A DNA stretch of 33,293 bases from Prochloraceae cyanobacterium (lineage in GTDB: Bacteria; Cyanobacteriota; Cyanobacteriia; Cyanobacteriales; JASJDA01), in contig JASJCW010000041.1 of NCBI GenBank assembly GCA_030065265.1, positions 1 through 33,293 of the forward strand. The letters are read 5' to 3'. Position 1 is the first letter of the stretch. Each line of letters opens with the position of its first letter. Position numbers and translations under genes: made by a program. The notes under the pieces were generated by a model, which ran no database searches, was not told the DNA's origin, and worked only from the letters and a program-made list of their open reading frames with translations. This document shows positions 1 through 9,869 of this stretch, in pieces.

Positions 1-2
1 CT

Positions 3-3000
3 TTTAATAACGATACTTATTTGCAAGAAAGTGCTGGAGGAACTTTTGTTAAGAATAAAACTCCGAGAGTTGTCAATGATATTTATTCTGCCTCTTTCAG
101 TCCTTGCTATTTAGAATCTTTAGAAAGATATCAAGCTAAAGCTTATATTATCGTGCCAATTTACGATAATAATCGACTTTGGGGCTTACTAGCTACTTAC
201 CAAAATTCTGACGCTCGCAATTGGCAACAAACAGAAATAGAATTAGTTTCTCAATTGAGCGAATCCCTAGCAATTACCCTGCAAAAAGCAGAGTATATTG
301 AAGAATTACAAGCCAGATCCGAGCAATTAACTAAAGCAGCAACACAAGATCGAGTTGTTAATACAATCGTCAATAGAATTAGAAAATGTTTTCCCCTCAA
401 TAATATTTTTACGACTATAACTGGAGAATTACGACAATTATTAAAAGTAGACCGGGCCGTTGTTTATCGTTTTAATGAAGATTGGAGCGGTCAAGTAGTT
501 GCCGAATCCGTAGGTAGTGAATGGGTATCGGTAGTGGAATTACAAGAGCGCGATCGCACCCTTTATAATAGTGCCATGAGTGCGGACGATCGCTGCGATA
601 TTAAAAATTTAGATGCGAACTTTGTTTTTAGTCAAGATACTTATTTAAAAGATACTAAAGCCGTCAACTTTGCTAACAATAAAAACGCCAAAATCATCGA
701 CGATGTCTATCAAGCTGGATTTTCTTCTTGCTATTTAGAATCTTTAGAAAAATATCAAGCCAAAGCATATATCATCGTGCCAATTTTTCAAGAAAAACAA
801 CTTTGGGGCTTGTTAGCAGTCTATCAAAATGCAACTTCTAGAAAGTGGCAACAAGAAGAAGTAAACTTATTATTAAAAATTAGCGAGCCTTTAGGTTTAG
901 CAATTCAACAAGCCGAATTAGTCGGCCAACTGGAAAATAGGGCAAGACAAGAGCAAACTGTCAATAATATAGTCAATCGAATTCGTAAATCTTTAGACTT
1001 AGAAAAAGTTTTTAATACTACCACCGAAGAATTGCGACAACTCTTGAAAAGCGATCGCGCGGTTGTTTATCGTTTTAATGAAGATTGGAGCGGCAAAGTA
1101 GTTTCAGAATCGGCCGGAAATCAGTGGATATCAGTGTTGCAATTACAAGAGCGCGATCGCACCCTTTACACTAGTGCGATGAGTAAAGACGATCGCTGCG
1201 ATTTGATTCAATTTGATGCAGATCGGGCCTTCGCTCGAGATACCTTCCTAGAAGAAACCAAAGGAGAAAGTTTTAAAAACAACCCAGAAGCGAAAATAAT
1301 TGAAGATATTTATCAAGCTGGATTTTCCCCTTGTTATCTAGAATCCTTAGAAAAATATCAGGCCAGAGCATACATCATCGTGCCAATTTTTCAAGAAAAA
1401 CGACTTTGGGGTTTACTTGGAGCGTATCAAAATTCCGGCCCTCGCAACTGGGTTACAGAAGAAATTAACGTCATGCTCGGAATCGCCCGCTCCCTCGGAT
1501 TGGCAATTCAACAAGCCGAATTAGTCAGACAACTGCGATCGACTGCAGAAAAAGAACAAGCTCTCAATGCTATTATTAACCGCATTCGCAAATCCCTCGA
1601 TTTAGACAACATATTTCGCGTCACAACTCAAGAAATTCGTCAGTTGCTCGAAGCAGATCGCTCCGTCATATATCGTTTTAACCCCGATTGGAGCGGCAAA
1701 GTAATTGCTGAATCTGTTGGCAGTCAGTGGGTATCGGTCTTGCAATTGCAAAAAAAAGATAACGTGCTTTACAGTGCAGAAATGAGCATCGATGAAGATT
1801 GCGATATTCAAGAATTCGATGCCGAATATGTCTTTAAACTCGACGACTATTTACAAGAAACTAAAGGCGGAAGATTTAGCAATCCTAAAGCATTCAGAGT
1901 CATTAACGACGTTTATCAAGCCAATTTATCTCCATGTTATCTAGAATCTTTAGAAAAATATCAAGCCAAAGCATACATCATCGTCCCGATCTATTTAGGC
2001 AAAGAATTATGGGGACTCCTGGCAGTATATCAAAATAGTAAGCCCAGAAAATGGCAGCCAGAAGAAGTTAATTTCATGCTCTCTTTAGTGCCCCAATTGA
2101 GCATCGCAGTGCAACAAACATTGTACGTTCAACAAGTGCAACAACAGTCTCGAGAACTAGAAAAAACCGCCGCTCGCGAACGAGAATTGCTGACGATCGC
2201 CGATCGCATGAGAGAAACCCGCAATGCAGAAACAGTCTTGCAAATTGCAGCCCAAGACGCGCGCAAACTTCTAGAAGTCGATCGCGTTGCGATATATCGT
2301 TTCAATTCCGACTGGAGCGGAAAATTCGTGATGGAATCCGTAGTCAGTGGTTGGGTCAAACTGCAAGACGATTTTCTCAACCAGCGCGATAACAACCTGG
2401 AAAAAAGTTTTAAAAGAAGGTATCTGAATCGAGATTGCATCGCAGTAGCAAATATCGCTCGAGCAGCAATAGAATCAGATCGGGGCGAATTTTTAGAAAG
2501 AATTGAAGCCAAAGCTTACGCAGTCGTGCCGATTTTTGTCGGCGATCGGCTTTGGGGATCGATCGGGATTTATCAAAACAGTTCACCTCGCAATTGGAGC
2601 GAAAGCGATTTAAGCACCCTCAGACAAATCGGCATTCAAATCGGCGGAGCGATGCAACAAATCGACTATTTAGAGCAAGAGCGAATTAAATCCGAAACCC
2701 TAGCCAAAGCAGCAGAGCGAGAAACTAATTTCATCCGTTTACTGGCAAAAATCAATCAAAAAATCATCGAACAAAGTCAACAAAGATTGAACGTAGAGAG
2801 TCTGTTTCGCACCAGCACCTCGGAATTGCGGAAACTCTTAAAAGCCGATCGCGTTGGGGTGCTGAAGTTTAATCCCGATTGGAGCGGCGAATTTATGTCC
2901 GAAGATGTGGCCAGCGGCTATCTTAAATTAGTCGGTACGGAAACAGCCAGAGTCTTGGATCCAGACATTCAAGAAACCAGAGGAGGCCGGTATCGCAGCA

Positions 3001-4298
3001 ACGAAAATTTAGTAGTCAACGATATTTATCAAGCCGATATCTCGACCTTCGAGCAAGAATTTTTCGAGTCGATCGGGGCTAAAGCTTGCGTAATTACGCC
3101 GATTTTTCAAGGGGATACTTTGTGGGGTTTATTGGCAACCTATCAAAACGATCGCACCAGACAATGGCAAGAAGGGGAACAAAATCTTTTAATGCAAGCC
3201 AGCGTTCAATTTGGGGTAGCAATCCAACAAGCTAAATACTTGCAACAAGTCGAAGCTCAATCGCGCCAATTAGCCGCCGCAGTGGAACGAGAAAAGGCCG
3301 CTAAAGAGCAAATTCGTCAAAGGGCGATCGAGTTAGTCGATGCTGTCAAACCGGCATTTACTGGGGATTTAACCGTTCGCGCCCCGATTACTTCAGATGA
3401 GGTGGGAACCGTCGCCAGTGCTTATAATAATACCCTCGATGCTTTGCGCGAAATCGTCATGCAAGTGCAAACTACAGCCGAACAAGTAGTTAATACCACT
3501 GATAACAGTACCAGTTCCATTTCAGGATTGGCAACTAAAGCCCAACACCAATTTGAAGAACTCGATCGCGCGGTAGAAAAAATTCAAGGAATGGTGAAAA
3601 CTACCGAACAAAGCACTCTCAATGCCAAACAAGTCGGAATTGCTTTAGAACAAGCCGATCGCACTTTGCAATCTGGTGATACGGCGATGAATAAGACTGT
3701 CGATAGCATTCTTAAAATCCGCCAAACTGTTGCTGAAACTAGTTTAAGAGTAAAAAGACTTTCCGAGTCTTCTCAGAAAATTTCCAAAGTAGTCAGTTTA
3801 ATTAGTTCTTTTGCCAACCAAACCAACTTACTCGCTCTCAACGCCGCTTTAGAAGCAACTCGAGCCGGAGAATACGGTAAAGGCTTTGCAGTGGTTGCCG
3901 ATGAAGTCCGCAACCTTTCCCACCAGTCGGCCGAAGCAACTACGGAAATTGAAAACTTAGTTCAAGAAATTCAAGCAGAAACCCACGAAGTAGAAGCGGC
4001 GATGGAAGGGGGAATTCAACAAGTTGCTGAAGGTTCTAATTTAGTTAACGAAACCCGTCAAAATCTCAACGAAATCGTCGAAGCGACGGCTAAAATAAGT
4101 TTGTTAGTCGAAGGGATTACTTACGCCACCAACTTGCAAAAAGTAGAGGCAGAATCAGTCACCGAGGTAATGACCGAAGTAGCGGCGATCGCTAACGATA
4201 CTTCTTCCGATTCTCTCAAAATTTCTGCTTCTTTTAAAGAATTATTAGCCTTAGCTCAAAAATTACAAGCTAACGTTCGCCAATTTAAAGTTAATTAA
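3..4298 (+). CDS. Multi-GAF methyl-accepting chemotaxis/phototaxis receptor (PixJ/TaxD-like), 5' end cut by window
   Basis: The frame is open from base 3, so the true start lies outside the window; the TTG at 21 is internal and residues below count from it. Six GAF domains follow in tandem (about 1-95 partial, 125-300, 325-500, 525-700, 735-885, 925-1075), then a HAMP segment (about 1100-1146) and a C-terminal MCP signalling domain whose hairpin tip lies near 1264-1310 ([16 protein letters not shown]). No membrane span is visible in this part, so membrane attachment, if any, is in the missing N-terminus. GAFs 1-4 carry a Cys-Tyr pair (C29, C237, C438, C639) where bilin-binding cyanobacteriochromes usually have Cys-His; GAFs 5 and 6 lack it. 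A second cysteine (C192, C393, C594) recurs in GAFs 2-4. The next gene is a PixL-like CheA, as in the Pix phototaxis operons. The signal (light or otherwise) is inferred, not shown. Confidence 0.93.
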   Translation, partial: FNNDTYLQESAGGTFVKNKTPRVVNDIYSASFSPCYLESLERYQAKAYIIVPIYDNNRLWGLLATYQNSDARNWQQTEIELVSQLSESLAITLQKAEYIEELQARSEQLTKAATQDRVVNTIVNRIRKCFPLNNIFTTITGELRQLLKVDRAVVYRFNEDWSGQVVAESVGSEWVSVVELQERDRTLYNSAMSADDRCDIKNLDANFVFSQDTYLKDTKAVNFANNKNAKIIDDVYQAGFSSCYLESLEKYQAKAYIIVPIFQEKQLWGLLAVYQNATSRKWQQEEVNLLLKISEPLGLAIQQAELVGQLENRARQEQTVNNIVNRIRKSLDLEKVFNTTTEELRQLLKSDRAVVYRFNEDWSGKVVSESAGNQWISVLQLQERDRTLYTSAMSKDDRCDLIQFDADRAFARDTFLEETKGESFKNNPEAKIIEDIYQAGFSPCYLESLEKYQARAYIIVPIFQEKRLWGLLGAYQNSGPRNWVTEEINVMLGIARSLGLAIQQAELVRQLRSTAEKEQALNAIINRIRKSLDLDNIFRVTTQEIRQLLEADRSVIYRFNPDWSGKVIAESVGSQWVSVLQLQKKDNVLYSAEMSIDEDCDIQEFDAEYVFKLDDYLQETKGGRFSNPKAFRVINDVYQANLSPCYLESLEKYQAKAYIIVPIYLGKELWGLLAVYQNSKPRKWQPEEVNFMLSLVPQLSIAVQQTLYVQQVQQQSRELEKTAARERELLTIADRMRETRNAETVLQIAAQDARKLLEVDRVAIYRFNSDWSGKFVMESVVSGWVKLQDDFLNQRDNNLEKSFKRRYLNRDCIAVANIARAAIESDRGEFLERIEAKAYAVVPIFVGDRLWGSIGIYQNSSPRNWSESDLSTLRQIGIQIGGAMQQIDYLEQERIKSETLAKAAERETNFIRLLAKINQKIIEQSQQRLNVESLFRTSTSELRKLLKADRVGVLKFNPDWSGEFMSEDVASGYLKLVGTETARVLDPDIQETRGGRYRSNENLVVNDIYQADISTFEQEFFESIGAKACVITPIFQGDTLWGLLATYQNDRTRQWQEGEQNLLMQASVQFGVAIQQAKYLQQVEAQSRQLAAAVEREKAAKEQIRQRAIELVDAVKPAFTGDLTVRAPITSDEVGTVASAYNNTLDALREIVMQVQTTAEQVVNTTDNSTSSISGLATKAQHQFEELDRAVEKIQGMVKTTEQSTLNAKQVGIALEQADRTLQSGDTAMNKTVDSILKIRQTVAETSLRVKRLSESSQKISKVVSLISSFANQTNLLALNAALEATRAGEYGKGFAVVADEVRNLSHQSAEATTEIENLVQEIQAETHEVEAAMEGGIQQVAEGSNLVNETRQNLNEIVEATAKISLLVEGITYATNLQKVEAESVTEVMTEVAAIANDTSSDSLKISASFKELLALAQKLQANVRQFKVN

Positions 4299-4367
4299 AT
4301 TAACTAAACATCAGGAGGTAGGGGAGAAAAATACTTTACTCGTTCTCCTCATTTAAAATAAGCGAAC

Positions 4368-4386
4368 CAATTTCAAACTTAAACCC
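4368..4386. repeat. Copy of a dispersed intergenic 19-mer, inverted relative to copy near 22.67 kb
   Basis: The 19 bases here are the exact reverse complement of 22673-22691 and near-match 21972-21990. All copies lie between genes and adjoin short tandem repeats (heptamers here, CTCCCGATG-type units at 22 kb), which suggests a degenerate dispersed repeat family rather than chance. Confidence 0.6.
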
Positions 4387-4463
4387 TATTGCCTATTGCC
4401 TATTGCCTATTGCCTATTGCCTTTTCCCTATTGCCTTTTGCCTTTTCCCTATTGCCTTTTGAC
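4387..4463. repeat. Tandem heptanucleotide repeat, 11 units of TATTGCC and variants
   Basis: Five perfect TATTGCC units (4387-4421) are followed by TTTTCCC, TATTGCC, TTTTGCC, TTTTCCC, TATTGCC and TTTTGAC. This is a short tandemly repeated sequence of the kind common in cyanobacterial intergenic DNA. It sits 21 bases before the kinase start. Because 77 bases stay open, it creates a false N-terminal extension of low-complexity Pro/Leu/Ala/Phe residues on the downstream gene. Confidence 0.9.
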
Positions 4464-4484
4464 TTCGATCGCAGCGAGATAACA

Positions 4485-7400
4485 ATGGTAGAAGATCCTC
4501 AAATTCATCAATTAGCATATCAACTTTTTCTTGAAGAAGTTCCCGGACTATTAGAAACAATTCAACAGGAATTATTACAATTAGATAATAGCGAAGCAAG
4601 AGCTTTAAAAGTAAACAATTTAATGCGAGCAACTCATACTATTAAAGGAGGTGCGGCTAATTTAGGATTGAAAAAAATTGAAAGAATTTCTCATCGATTA
4701 GAAGATATTTTAAGAGCATTATACAATCGAGAATTAAGAATCGATTCTGCTTTGCAAACTTTGCTATTTGATAGTTATGAATCCCTCCAATTATTGTTGT
4801 CAGCTCAAATCGAAGGTACTAAAATCGATGAAGCAGAAATATTCGATCTAGCAACATCTTATTTAGAAAAATTAGAAGAGCGATCGCAAGCTTATCTCGG
4901 CGATCGTGCCGCTTTTCCAACTTCAGAAGAATTAGGATTAGATCCGGTTAAAAGCTTCTTTGAAACCGTAGTTCCAGAACGTTTGCAAATCATTGCTAAA
5001 AAGATCGAAGAGCCAGATTTAGATGCGATCGTGACAACTCTTAAAGAACAACTAATTGTGTTTCGAGGCATGGGAAAAGCCTTTGAACTTAACGATTTTG
5101 TTGCGATCGCCCAAACAAGTTTAACAGATCTCGATCGCGCTCCAGAACGAGCTAAAATAATTGCTAAGCAGGCTCTCAATGAATTTCAAAAAATCCGAAC
5201 CTCATTTTTAGAAAAAGAAGAACGCGAACCCACTTTTTTAACAGAATTATTGTCTCAATTTAAGCGAGCAATAGATTTAGAAGATTCTCAATTTTATCTC
5301 AATATTATTAAATGCATTCTTGGCTGGTTTCATCGTTATGAAAATATTCCACTAAACGAACTTAGTTTCGACGATCTTGTTCCCAGTAAATTGCTTGAAA
5401 ACAGTCAAGAACTAGAAGCATATATCGATTCTTGGCTCGGACAATTTACTCAATATATCGAACTAATGAAATCAGAAACTAGTTTAAATTTATACCGTCA
5501 ATTAACTAGTCTCAAAGCAATACTTGAACTAATTAAATTTCAAGATTCTTCCTATTTTGAAGACCGCGCTAGCCAAGAAAAATTACCAATAATAGCAGTT
5601 TTAAGCGATCGCATAGCGCAATTAGAATCAGAATATAAAAAGATTAAATTAGATGTCGAACAACAAGATTGGCTGAAATTTAGCTACATAGAAGATTTTA
5701 TCAATGTTATCGATAATTTATCTGAAAATAGTTTAGATAATATTTTAGGCAATACAGATCCTTTAGAGCTATTTTGCAGTTCTGTTACAGAAACAAAAAT
5801 AAAAAACAAACCTGAAATAATTCCAGAAAAGATCGATCTATCGGAAGAAAAAACAAAAATAGAATCCCCCTCAAAACCAGAAAAAGAACTAACATTATCG
5901 ACAGTAAGAGTTAAGATAGGAATATTAGAAAAAATTAATTATTTAGCTGGAGAATTATCAATAGAACAAAACAAAAATGCCCTAAATAATGAAGATAATC
6001 GCTCGATAATTGACAACATTTTAGCTAAAAACAAACAAACTCAACAGATTTTAAATCAATTATGCAATTGGTTCGATTTAACTTTAATGTTTCCTGGAAA
6101 TAACTCTTTACAAACATTTTCTAGCTTATTTCCCAAAGTTGCTTTGAATAACTTTTCTTATTGTACGATCGCTAAAAGAGAAATAGAACCCACTAACTTC
6201 CCGAGTCAACCAGAAGAATACGAACAAATATTTAAAATTTTAAAAAATATTTTAGAAGAAACTAACAATGCGATCGCCGAGCTAGAAAAAGTTAAAAATC
6301 ATAGTAAAAAATTCAATCAATCTTTTAAGAAAAAACAGCGAATGCTCTTTAACATGAGAGCGGAATTAATTGAAGCAAGAATGACACCTCTATCTAGCTT
6401 ATTTGCTCGTTTTTACCCGATGATAGAGCAGCTATCAAGCAGTTATGAGAAAAAAGTAGAATTGAAATTAAGTGGTTCTAACATATTAGTAGATAAAGCG
6501 ATCGAACAAAGATTGTATCAACCATTATTACATTTAATTAGGAATGCTTTTGCTCACGGAATAGAAAGCCAAGAAAATCGCATAAAAAAAAGGAAATCTC
6601 CCATAGGATTAATCGAAATTAGTGCCTATTATCAAGGTAGTAAAACTATACTTGCAGTTCGAGATGACGGTCAAGGGATTAACTTAGAAAAAGTCAAAAA
6701 AAGAGCAGTCGAATTAAATTTGATTACCGCTCAAAAAGCAAAAAAACTTTCAGAATCACAAATTTTAGAATATTTATTTGAACCCGGATTTTCTACTTCA
6801 TCAGAAGTCGATTTTCTTTCAGGTAGAGGGGTAGGATTAGATATCGTTCGCAGTCAATTAGAAGCATTAAAAGGAAATATAGTTCTCGAGTCGAAACCCC
6901 AAGAAGGAACGACATTTTATTTACAAATTCCCTTAACTTTAAGTATTGCTAAATTAATGGTTTGTCAAGCAGGAGGAATTATCTATTCTGTTGTCTCAAA
7001 TTTAGTTCAAAAAATTATCCAACCTAACCCAAATTTAATCGAATTATTTCAACAGCAAAAAATTCTCCGTCTCAATTTAGAGACAGAAGAATATGCCGTA
7101 CCAGTATATCAATTATCCGAATCGATCGAGTACAGTAGCAGTATCAAAAAAAGATTGCAAAAAACTTTAGACCGGGACGTACTGAAAAACCAAAATTGTC
7201 AAGATCTTACTGGGACTAAACCAATTTTGTTATTAAAGAGAAATAATAGATTTTTAGGCTTAGAAATAGATCGAGTTTTAGGCAAACAAGAATTAGTAAT
7301 TCGACCTTTAGGAAGTGCTTTAACTCCTCCTAGTTTCGTCTATGGTTGCAGCATTTTAAGTGACGGTAGTTTGAGCTTAGTAATTGATGGTATCACTTTA

Positions 7401-7898
7401 ATAGAAGAAATGGGGGCAAGAAGAAGCAGCGATCGCTCTAATTCTCGGTCTTCTTTATCTCAATTGCCAGCTTCAAAACTGCAGGTTAAAAAAATATCAT
7501 CGGTAGAACGACAAAAAAATAAATTCAAAGTTTTACTAATGGTCGAAGACTCTCTCCAAGAACAAAATAATATCGCCAAAATACTTAAAAAAGAAGGCTA
7601 TCAAATAATCAAAGTAGGAGATGAAATCGAAGCAATCGAAAAATTAGCAAAATTACCAACAATTAACCTAATTATCTGCGATTTAGATCTGCCTCGCACC
7701 AATGGATTTGAATTTTTAAAATCTCTAGGTCAAAATCCTCAATTGAACCAAATTCCCAAGATAGTGCTAACATCTAATGAAACTAAAGCTTATCGAGATC
7801 TAGTATTGGAATTGGGAGCTAATGATTTATTAAACAAATCGAGTTCCAAACGAGATCTATTAGATACCGTTGCGCGATCGCTCTTTTCCACTTCCTAA
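4485..7898 (+). CDS. CheA-type hybrid histidine kinase with C-terminal receiver (PixL-like)
   Basis: This 1137-residue protein is a chemotaxis/phototaxis kinase that would receive signals from the MCP upstream. From the ATG at 4485, an N-terminal Hpt domain has the phosphoacceptor in ATHTIKGGAANLG (His51). A long poorly conserved middle follows, then the dimerisation helix (RAELIEARMTPL), the N box (HLIRNAFAHGIE), the G1 box (DDGQGIN), the G2 box (GRGVGLDIV), a CheW-like coupling domain, and a receiver with phosphoacceptor Asp in CDLDLPRTNG. An open frame runs upstream to 4389, but those 32 residues are only the translated heptamer repeat, so 4485 is preferred. The N box has Ala where many CheA have Asp, a mild variation. 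The order MCP, CheA, PatA-like regulator resembles pix/tax phototaxis clusters; pixG/H/I-like genes may lie beyond the left edge. Confidence 0.93.
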   Translation: MVEDPQIHQLAYQLFLEEVPGLLETIQQELLQLDNSEARALKVNNLMRATHTIKGGAANLGLKKIERISHRLEDILRALYNRELRIDSALQTLLFDSYESLQLLLSAQIEGTKIDEAEIFDLATSYLEKLEERSQAYLGDRAAFPTSEELGLDPVKSFFETVVPERLQIIAKKIEEPDLDAIVTTLKEQLIVFRGMGKAFELNDFVAIAQTSLTDLDRAPERAKIIAKQALNEFQKIRTSFLEKEEREPTFLTELLSQFKRAIDLEDSQFYLNIIKCILGWFHRYENIPLNELSFDDLVPSKLLENSQELEAYIDSWLGQFTQYIELMKSETSLNLYRQLTSLKAILELIKFQDSSYFEDRASQEKLPIIAVLSDRIAQLESEYKKIKLDVEQQDWLKFSYIEDFINVIDNLSENSLDNILGNTDPLELFCSSVTETKIKNKPEIIPEKIDLSEEKTKIESPSKPEKELTLSTVRVKIGILEKINYLAGELSIEQNKNALNNEDNRSIIDNILAKNKQTQQILNQLCNWFDLTLMFPGNNSLQTFSSLFPKVALNNFSYCTIAKREIEPTNFPSQPEEYEQIFKILKNILEETNNAIAELEKVKNHSKKFNQSFKKKQRMLFNMRAELIEARMTPLSSLFARFYPMIEQLSSSYEKKVELKLSGSNILVDKAIEQRLYQPLLHLIRNAFAHGIESQENRIKKRKSPIGLIEISAYYQGSKTILAVRDDGQGINLEKVKKRAVELNLITAQKAKKLSESQILEYLFEPGFSTSSEVDFLSGRGVGLDIVRSQLEALKGNIVLESKPQEGTTFYLQIPLTLSIAKLMVCQAGGIIYSVVSNLVQKIIQPNPNLIELFQQQKILRLNLETEEYAVPVYQLSESIEYSSSIKKRLQKTLDRDVLKNQNCQDLTGTKPILLLKRNNRFLGLEIDRVLGKQELVIRPLGSALTPPSFVYGCSILSDGSLSLVIDGITLIEEMGARRSSDRSNSRSSLSQLPASKLQVKKISSVERQKNKFKVLLMVEDSLQEQNNIAKILKKEGYQIIKVGDEIEAIEKLAKLPTINLIICDLDLPRTNGFEFLKSLGQNPQLNQIPKIVLTSNETKAYRDLVLELGANDLLNKSSSKRDLLDTVARSLFSTS

Positions 7899-7912
7899 TA
7901 ATTTAATTTGCA

Positions 7913-7937
7913 GTACGTTATCTATTAAAATACGTAC
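7913..7937. repeat. Inverted repeat GTACGT-N13-ACGTAC between kinase and response regulator
   Basis: Perfect 6-base arms (7913-7918 and 7932-7937) flank an AT-rich centre. No T-tract follows, so it is not a terminator; it could be an operator or chance in AT-rich DNA. The rest of the 100-base gap shows nothing clear. Confidence 0.3.
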
Positions 7938-7998
7938 AGTTACTCGATTAAGTAAAAAAATTGATTTTTAAAATACGGTAAAAAATAATAATATCGAG

Positions 7999-9183
7999 AT
8001 GAATTCTACGCAAGACTCATCCTTAAACGATCTAAATCGTCAAATAACCGCTCTCGAAGAACAACAATTTACGGGAGAGTTAGATATAAAATCTAATGAT
8101 AATATACAGTTTAAATTTTACTTTTGTCTCGGTCGGGTTATTTGGGTCGATGGTGGGATTCATCCATATCGTTCTTGGAGAAGATTAATCGTAAAATATT
8201 GTTGCGATATCGAATTAGATCGCGAACATGTTGCTGAAGCGGAACTATTTAAATGTTGGAACTATCGACTCTTAACGATTCTATTAGAAATAAAGGAAAT
8301 TGATGGCGATACGTTTGCCGATTTTATTCAAGCAAAAGTAGATGAAGTTATTTTCGATCTGATTCAACTTTCTCAAACACAACTACTAAATTTTACAACC
8401 CATCCTAGTTCGGGAGAAGATCTTTTAAAATTTGGTTTGAAAGTATCCCTGACTTTAATCCCGATTAAACAAGCTTTCGATCGCACTTTACAAACTTGGT
8501 TGCAATGGTGCGATCGCAATTTAGAAAAAATCTCTCCCAATTTAGCTCCAACAGTCCAAGATAAAGAAAGATTGGCTTTAGAAGTTTCTGCCAAAACTTA
8601 TGAAGTTTTGCTTAAATTCGTAGACGGACATCATACCCTGAGAGATTTGGCGATCGTTCTCAAAAAAGATGTTCTTTCTTTGACGGTTTCTTTAATTGCC
8701 TATCTAGATAACGGATTGTTTCAACTTAAAGAGACTGAAGATATTTCAAAAAGTTCTGTCACGATTACACCCAATTCTGAAGTCAAAAAGTCTGCTTTCA
8801 AAGACAGTTTCCTCAATATAACAGTTGCTTGTATCGATGACAGTTCCCAAGCTTTAGGTATTATGGCAGAAATATTGCACAGAGCTGGTTTTAGTTTTGT
8901 TCCCATCCAAGATCCTCAAAATGCGATCGCCAAACTACTTTTATCCAGTCCCGATATAATTTTTCTAGATATTGGCATGCCATATCTAAACGGGTATGAA
9001 GTTTGCGCTCAATTACGCAGAGTCCCAGAACTAGATAAAATCCCTATCGTCATCCTAACAGGTCAAGACGGAATGGTAGACAGAGTTCGCGCTAAAATGG
9101 CAGGTGCTTCTGGGTTTGTAGCCAAACCAATTAAAGCGGTTCGCATCCTCGATAGCGTAATGAGATTCGTCGCTATTTATTAA
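7999..9183 (+). CDS. PatA/PixG-like response regulator (DUF4388/PATAN plus receiver)
   Basis: This 394-residue protein has an N-terminal PATAN/DUF4388-type region (about 10-260), typical of cyanobacterial PatA, PixG and TaxP proteins. A complete C-terminal receiver follows (about 275-392) with acidic pair D280/D281, phosphoacceptor D324 (FLDIGMP) and conserved K376 (AKPIK). No DNA-binding domain is present. In characterised phototaxis systems such regulators act downstream of the CheA-like kinase on pilus motility, so this is probably the output or one of the outputs of the kinase upstream. Its last 11 bases overlap the convergent glycosylase gene. Which PatA subgroup it belongs to cannot be told by eye. 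Confidence 0.88.
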   Translation: MNSTQDSSLNDLNRQITALEEQQFTGELDIKSNDNIQFKFYFCLGRVIWVDGGIHPYRSWRRLIVKYCCDIELDREHVAEAELFKCWNYRLLTILLEIKEIDGDTFADFIQAKVDEVIFDLIQLSQTQLLNFTTHPSSGEDLLKFGLKVSLTLIPIKQAFDRTLQTWLQWCDRNLEKISPNLAPTVQDKERLALEVSAKTYEVLLKFVDGHHTLRDLAIVLKKDVLSLTVSLIAYLDNGLFQLKETEDISKSSVTITPNSEVKKSAFKDSFLNITVACIDDSSQALGIMAEILHRAGFSFVPIQDPQNAIAKLLLSSPDIIFLDIGMPYLNGYEVCAQLRRVPELDKIPIVILTGQDGMVDRVRAKMAGASGFVAKPIKAVRILDSVMRFVAIY

Positions 9184-9844
9184 AAAAATCGCATTCTTTT
9201 GCTAAAGGACATAGTTCGCATTTCGGTTTGCTAGCAGTGCAAACTTTAGCTCCAAAGTCAAGTAAAGTTAAGTTCCATCTCGAAACATCCCGATCTGGTG
9301 CTACTTGCTCTGCGGCTCTCCAGAGAATTTTACAACGAGATTTAATCTTTTCTCCTTGAATGCCGAAAAAACGCTCTAAAATCCTCGCTACATTAGTATC
9401 TAATACTGCTTTTGATTGTCCGTATGCATTAGCACAAATCGATCGCGCTGTATATTTGCCAATTCCCGGTAATTTTAACAATTCTTGTTCGGAACTAGAG
9501 ACTATTGCATCGTATTTGTCAAGAATAATTCGCGCCGCTCGCGACAATCTTTCCGCACGAAAAAACAAACCCAACGGTTGGAGGATTTCGGCGATTTCTG
9601 CAATACTAGCACTTGCCAAACTAGTAATATTCGGGTATTTTCCTAAAAAAGATCGATATACTGGCACCACTGTATCTGCTGCTGTTTTTTGTAACATAAA
9701 TTCAGCCACAAAAATAGCATAAGCATCCCTTGTTTCTCGCCAAGGATAAGAGCGGAAATTATTGTTACTCCAATTTTTTAAACTAGATCTAAACCAGTCG
9801 ATCCGCTCTATTTCTAAATCTTTTAATGGGGTAATTAAATTCAT
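9173..9844 (-). CDS. Short HhH-GPD DNA glycosylase of MutY/MIG type with 4Fe-4S cluster
   Basis: This 223-residue base-excision glycosylase has the helix-hairpin-helix LPGIGKYTA with Tyr131 where endonuclease III has its catalytic Lys and where MutY and the archaeal T/G-mismatch glycosylase MIG have Tyr or Ser. E48 (VAEFMLQKT) matches the MutY catalytic Glu, D149 (LDTNVAR) the conserved Asp, and C202, C209, C212, C218 give the C-X6-C-X2-C-X5-C iron-sulfur loop. It stops right after the cluster. Bacterial MutY usually continues for over 100 residues with a NUDIX-like domain that reads 8-oxoguanine, so the substrate may differ from A:8-oxoG. It lies 25 bases after the DUF255 gene on the same strand, probably one transcript, and converges on the response regulator. 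Confidence 0.85.
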   Translation of the reverse strand: MNLITPLKDLEIERIDWFRSSLKNWSNNNFRSYPWRETRDAYAIFVAEFMLQKTAADTVVPVYRSFLGKYPNITSLASASIAEIAEILQPLGLFFRAERLSRAARIILDKYDAIVSSSEQELLKLPGIGKYTARSICANAYGQSKAVLDTNVARILERFFGIQGEKIKSRCKILWRAAEQVAPDRDVSRWNLTLLDFGAKVCTASKPKCELCPLAKECDFFNK

Positions 9845-9869
9845 TTACCCTTTTTCCTTTTTACCTATT

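Noticed and set aside
2129..2512. 127-codon minus-strand frame inside the receptor gene
   Set aside because: It is the antisense shadow of conserved GAF coding sequence, with Ser/Arg-rich composition expected from such shadows.
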